DNA of 64,000 nt. Origin: Aquila chrysaetos chrysaetos (taxonomy: Eukaryota > Chordata > Aves > Accipitriformes > Accipitridae). Within the stretch, counting starts at the first letter, position 1; each line of letters begins with the position of its first letter. The stretch is taken from assembly GCF_900496995.4 (NCBI RefSeq), contig NC_044008.1, forward strand, positions 7,635,276-7,699,275, in the 5' to 3' direction. Of this stretch, positions 58,301 through 64,000 are shown piece by piece. The notes beneath the pieces are model-generated. The model was not told where the DNA came from. It worked only from the letters and a program-made list of their open reading frames with translations, and did no database searches. A program made the position numbers and the translations under genes.

Positions 58301-61300
58301 AACCCCGAGTAAGTTATAGGCGTGTAAGAGGAAATCGGTGCCTAACCTACACAGGCCCTATTCAAAATCCTATTACCTTTGCCTTTTGGCACTTCAGCAT
58401 GATATTTAAGGCCTTTAAAAGAAGATCTTTAAGAGCACTTCAGCAAACTAGGTGTGGTCATAAAGGACTAGCCCATTACATTGGCGGTCAGAGTGGTGGA
58501 CATACATCTACTCACATCCATGCACTGCACAATACCCACAGGGGTCGAATCTGACCGAGGCTACAGATGCACTGAGCAACTTGCTTCAGCTCCCACTTGA
58601 AACTAAGCTAACTGGCCTGGTCATCTTTATCATGGCTCTACACACAAGGATGTTGAGTTGTTGCCTTTATGATGACATTGTAAGAAGAACTAATCCGGCT
58701 CCTGATCTACGTTGGTTTCCTAACATAGATCCATCAACCCTTGGCTACCCATCCGTGGACCAAGAGGCTGCTCTCTCTCCCACATGCATGGATGTCAGTT
58801 TAGTTTTTAGCTATATGTTCTCTACTCAGTTCTGCAAAATTAATTGAACTAAAGAAAACAGAAACAAACTAAAAACCCTACTACTAAGCAGCTTTCCTCC
58901 CACAGAAGGTTTAAATGAAGAGCCCTGACAAGTACACGACACAGACCTGCAAGTGACTCCATGCCTTGAATCAATACCTTTTTCCGCTTTCTGTGAGAAG
59001 GTGGCACACAGGGCAGAAACAAATTAAGTGCTTGGTACAGCTTACTGTGAAAATCTTGAATTTTGGAAGGAACGGGTAGTTCAATAAATGGGAAGAGGTC
59101 ACCTAGCCTGGTTTGAATCTGGACAGGACTCCCAGCGATGGAAGGACTGGATGTGCCAGGGAGGAGACAGCACGGTGAAACGAGCAGCTGAGAAACAGCC
59201 AACAGGATATGCACAGCTTAAAAAAATCTGGAGTGACAGTCTGAGGCCAACTTCTAGCTATGTTATGAAGAACTACATGCACCAAGTGATTCTGCGGCAC
59301 AGCTACTCAGCATACAAGAGACAAAGCTGTAACTCGCCCCTTGGGTTGAACGGACCCAGGCTATGAAAATGGGGGAAAACAGATCTGAGTGCTGGCACAA
59401 TGGGCTGGAAAGTCTTCCCTCCATCAATACCAGGGTTGGTGCCAACAAGGCTGTCCACGCAAGTGATAGGTTTTCTGGAAATCTTAGCAGCAACTCTTGA
59501 AGTAGCTCTAGAGATGCAGTTACCTTTCTGCCCAGCTGCTCTTCTTACACCTGGTTAAAACTGAACTCGGAGGAAGGGAGTAATACAGAAAGAAACAAAT
59601 GGAGGCTAGGAATTACCTCACTTTCAGAAGATAAGGACTTGAGCCTCCAACTTTGCAGACCCAGCTTTGCTGGTAACAAAGTTACCTGGCCATTTTAATC
59701 TGGGGCAAGACTGACAGATGAGGTCCAGGCTCTCCACCAATTGTTTCAGTCCCATTCCTCATGCCAGCACAAAAATTTATACGGTCACCAAGATCAGGTC
59801 TAGTTAAAAACTGACAACATCGCCACATGAATGCTTGCGCCAGCATCAGAAAGGGAGCGAGAGCATGGCAGATGCCCGGAGAGCCTACTCACTCTTCTCC
59901 GAAGCTGCCTGAATTTGTTTTATGAAACTGGATGCGTAACCGCAGCTCCAGGTGAAGTATGACGCAAAGGCATGACAAACACCTCGACCTCCTAACATGG
60001 ATGTAAACCACCAGCTTCTCACATGTCATTCCAAGCAGGAAAGAAGGTTTGCCTTTGACAACCGCACCCAGAGACTGCCAGCCAAACTTTGTCTTGTGCC
60101 AGCTTGCAAGATAGGGCAAGCAGGAATAGATCCTACTGTGGGAATTTGGAGCCTCTTTTCTGTCCTTTGCTTAGACAGAGCTCAGTAGCTTTTGCAAAAC
60201 AATCCTGGTAGTCGTTTCCTTAGAAATTCCTCCCCCCCTTCCAAAAATTGTTGAGCTTCTGATATACATGTTTGTCTGTCAAGTGTCCACCTGCTGGTCT
60301 GCTCCTCGGACAGAAGTACCTGTATGCTCAGGGCTGGGAAGATGAATGCAGCAGTTACTCATTTTAATATTGCTATCTTTTTCTAAGATACTGGCCACAA
60401 AAGCACTGTACCACATGTTGGACTTGCATCCCACATCCTTCCTGGCCCTGTGTGTATTGCTAAGCAAAAAATCAACCTGATCTCTCACAACACATAGATA
60501 TGGTATCAAAAACACAAACCAGGGAAATCAGAAGGATGAAAAGAAATAGAAAGAAAAAACCCCTCATGCAAAACAATGGAAGCAGCAGTTTGAACAAGGA
60601 TGTGGGAGAAAAGGTGTATTTACAGAAAAAAGGTAAGCATTTTTTCTTCCTTTGTTCCCACTATTTCACACTGCAACAAGGTAATGTTAATTTTAAACAA
60701 CAACTCAAGGATGAAGTGTCATGGCATGTAATTTATTTAAATTAGACTTGCCTGAAAAATTTCAGCATGTTTTCTAACATTGCCATATTTTCCTTTTTGG
60801 AGTAGGGCAATCAAAAGCTTCCAGGTTACGCACAAGGTAATCACTTTGCACGAACAACTCTTACCCTGTGTACTTCAGGAGTATTACTCATACAGTATCA
60901 GCTTTCCTGCCTATGCAATGGACAGCCGCTAGAGAATAATGGCTTACAGGCTCTTCAGAACATAAAAAAGGAGGAAGAACTTACTGAGAGAGATGTGTGG
61001 CCCCTGACCTAGTGCTTATTAATGGATGGAGAGTTTAGTAATCAAAAGGCTTGGATGCTACGTCTGGCACAGAGGTGACATGAACAGCAAGTCAGTTCCT
61101 TCTAATTTTACCCGTTTTAAGATCTCTAAGGTAATGGTCGACTGTCTCCCTCTGTGCTGCCACTGGCAAGGCCACCAGCCACCTACCCCTATTCTCTTTT
61201 GCAGAGTGAAAAGACCATGCCGTGGGAAACCCGCCACCGTAAATTACAAGGCAATTTGCATTGTAATTCACGCTGCTTTAAGAGAGAAAACCTACGCACA

Positions 61301-64000
61301 TGCCTTTTCCTTTGACTTCTTCCCTTTCAGGGCCACTTTGCATCCCATCCCAGCAGCCAAAAAGGTTCAGCTTCTCTACTGGGAGAAGACAGATCCAGCA
61401 CTATGAAGCCATGCCCCAGTATGCTGTGCTGTTGGCATGAAATGGGACCAGTAGTCAAGGCTGAAGAATATTACCATACTCTTTAATTTTAATTGTAACA
61501 TCTGTTTGTAACATTAACCTCGCAGTCTTTTCTCCCTTTTGTGACAGCCAACTTGTGAAATTTTGAAAAGACTGAACAAGGCCAATAAAAATTTAATGGC
61601 AGTGACAGCTTTAGTCTCAGATCTAACAAATAAAAAAAACTTACCCAAGTCTCAGATCTCAGGCAATAATATAAAAGAACTAAGAAAAAGCCAAAGCAAA
61701 ATAAATAAATTAAAAAAATAATATTTCCAGCTATGAAAAATATTGTCACTGACTCAGAACTTAAATGAATTTTTATTTGGCTTAGGATAACAACCTTTCA
61801 AAATCTACACAGGGGAACTATTTTCTAGAAAGCAGAATTTTTAAGTGTTTTTTTGATTAGCTTTCCAAGTAGGGAGCTTTTCCGTCCCTAATTCTAGGAG
61901 ATGAGCCAAACATGATAAATAAGGTTGAAGCTGGGCAGCATCTATGATCCAGTGATCATGATTTTATTTAATTTGGAAACACTCAGGAGAGTACACCCTA
62001 CAGAAAGAGGTACAAAAAGCAGATCCACACCACTCATTTCCTAGAATTCTCTGAAATTATTAATATCACTGAAAGCTAGAGCAGGATTTACACTATCAGA
62101 CTGAAATAATGTTTCACAGGATAAGTGGAGAGGGCTGCTCATGAATGCAGTGTCTTACTGCCTGGTTTGAAATGAAAAACTAATCAGAGAATGTACTAAA
62201 TGGCTCAGGGGAAGGCAAGCAGGATGGAAAGCCTGCCCCTCCTCTCTTAAATACTTCTGCTGTTAAAATTTAGCCCAACTCAGTGGTGACTAAAAAGTTG
62301 TCTTGTAGCTTTTGTAAAATAAATGGATCACCTTAAGCTTTCTCCATATAAAGCCTGCACATTATGACAAACCAGAAACCAATGTAGATAAATCAGTGCG
62401 ATCAGGCAGCAGGGAGACACGTTGGCTCACAACGTCTCAGCTGAATTTAGCTTAACACTGGCTCAGATTTGTTCTTTGGGCACCTTAGTCTCTACCCACA
62501 AACTTAGCCGGCATGTTTCAGTGAGCAAGTGGAGACAAAACTAAAAGAGAATGACCTGGGAGCATGGACATGAGTACACTTGCTTGGGAGGGCTCAGCCT
62601 CTGCTCCACTGGCCACACACAGACTCGAAGAGCTCAAGAGCTCAGCTGGAAGAGTGACGAGTCCCACATCTCAGTGGCTGTGATTCCTGTAGTTTTCAGA
62701 TTCTTAAAAGCTAAGTTTTGCAACGTGGAGTTCTGAGACACCTTCTCCCCACAGCAGATCAAACCTCCCTCCATGCCTGCCCTCCCCTCCTGTTTTGGTC
62801 TCTGTAAGTTACACACAGCTTTAACAATTTTGGTATGGCTTCACAGTGAATAGTTAAAATGTGCATAGTTCCCACACAACTAGTTTTGTATCAGGATAAA
62901 GCTGCTGAGGGCTGTGAGACTATGCTAGTAAACATTGCAACATCCTTCCCTCAGTCCTACAGACCTCCCCAGGCACCAGCCATCACTGGAAACAAAATAT
63001 GGGACTAGATGGATCTGTCGCCTAATCAGCTCTACACCTCTCCTATCAGCAGCTCATGGTTGTAACATAGAAGTACTAACAAATCTTATTTCAACAAGAT
63101 GAAGATGTTACCACAACCAGCTGTATGCTCCTGCCTCCCTGCTGCTATCTCCTGCTTTGCTGTCACAAAGGCGGTGGAGACTTCTCATGTGCTTCAGTGC
63201 AAGGTCAGGTTGGGTTAGCTTAAGCCACCAGTGGAGATGGTGGTGGACAGTAAGGTGCAGATGGCCACAGTGGTGTGTTCAATCACTCCTCTAGATCAAA
63301 AAGAGCATGCCTCCCTGTGGCCTCATGTCAGAGAGAAACTGGTACACTTCAGGGAATGGCCAGTGAACTAAACAACACAAAAAAGAGCTTTTCTACCAGT
63401 CTAGGTACTGTGTATTTTTTTTTCAGCAAACAAATCTGAGGGGCTGATAGGTACATTGCTGCTCACTACTCATCCACATACCGGTTAACAAGTTACCTTC
63501 CCTCTCCAGGCAGAGACAGCTATCAGAGCCTATCTTACTCAGTCACACTATATTCAGCTTCACTTATTTTTCTTCACAGCCTTGCTGGCTTAGAGACAAT
63601 ATCCTCTGCTTAGATTCTCCCATCCTGAGAAAGGCCCAGAGATGGAGGTGGCCCCATTTGAAAGGCAAGAGCTGAACATCATTGTCATTTTAATTAATAT
63701 CCTGCAGAGGCACGAAGAAAAGCAAATAAAAAGGGATGAAAGAAAATAAAAATCAAAACAAAATTAGGTCAATCGTCTTTCTCAAGGGATCTTCTGCAGA
63801 CAGCCCAAGGACCCTCTGCTCCCCACAACCCACACTTCACTCTTCACCTTATCGAAGCCTGGCACCCCACTTCCACCCTCCTGTCGTGGGGGGGGAGAGG
63901 CAGCCTTGGAAGGGGCAGAAAGCAGTCCTGTTGTACAACACCAGTAATCTGACACTGTCTTTAACAAGATTATCTTGTATCCCTCTCTCCTCCCTCCCCC
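55311..64000. other. AT-rich intergenic or intronic DNA, no confirmed gene
   Basis: Several isolated donor-like sites occur on the minus strand (for example GCCA|GTAAGTT at about 57231, CTCA|GTAAGTT at about 60983 and CAGG|GTAAGAG at about 60858). None is paired with a convincing acceptor and conserved reading frame. A short (CA)n lies at about 57440-57453. If a minus-strand gene ends at 50.8 kb, this stretch would be its introns. Confidence 0.4.

Noticed and set aside
61026..61406. 126-codon plus-strand ORF
   Set aside because: It has an ATG but no domain, signal or splice context; the length is within chance expectation for the window.
50845..64000. Naming the right-hand region BEND7
   Set aside because: Human gene order suggests it, but no BEN-domain motif or other BEND7 residue stretch was found in the sequence.

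Overview
The window reads as a bird chromosome, most likely a neoavian bird. The evidence is several CR1 LINE copies with the typical avian 3' tail, a TGTCCTGG...CCACGACA endogenous-retrovirus LTR of a type common in neoavian birds (recalled, not searched), and one vertebrate gene with short exons split by long GT-AG introns. Nothing bacterial is present; no operons, CRISPR arrays or ribosome binding sites are expected.

The one gene that can be named with confidence is SEPHS1 (selenophosphate synthetase 1, SPS1), on the minus strand. A CpG-island promoter with a probable non-coding exon 1 lies near 32.3 kb. Eight coding exons run from the ATG at 28973 to the TAA at 7866-7868. Together they total 1179 nt, giving 392 residues plus stop. 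Every splice phase agrees and every intron is GT-AG. The catalytic position is Thr29, so this is the SEPHS1 paralogue and not the selenocysteine enzyme SEPHS2. Poly(A) signals lie about 150 nt and 1.1 kb downstream of the stop.

Layout: 1-6.7 kb is AT-rich 3' flank with one decayed CR1 and one weak exon-like ORF. From 6.7 to 32.4 kb is SEPHS1, whose AT-rich introns contain no transposable element that I recognise. From 31.5 to 32.7 kb is the CpG island, with long G/C and (TCC)n runs. From 33 to 50 kb is GC-richer intergenic DNA holding an ancient LINE reverse-transcriptase scrap, four CR1 copies (one split by a solo LTR, one with a new GGAT microsatellite) and a second, intact-looking solo LTR. 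From 50 to 64 kb is AT-rich again, with one CR1. That stretch also has signs of the 3' end of an unidentified minus-strand gene: a good poly(A) signal at 50861-50866 and an exon-like 23-codon tail at 52978-53049. In human the gene upstream of SEPHS1 is BEND7 on the same strand, but I could not match these pieces to BEND7.

I found no convincing new biological system. The points most worth a second look are the unassigned exon-like pieces at 50.8-55.0 kb, the G-runs flanking SEPHS1 exon 1, the T-homopolymer acceptor of exon 2, and the nested transposon history at 42.3-44.0 kb.
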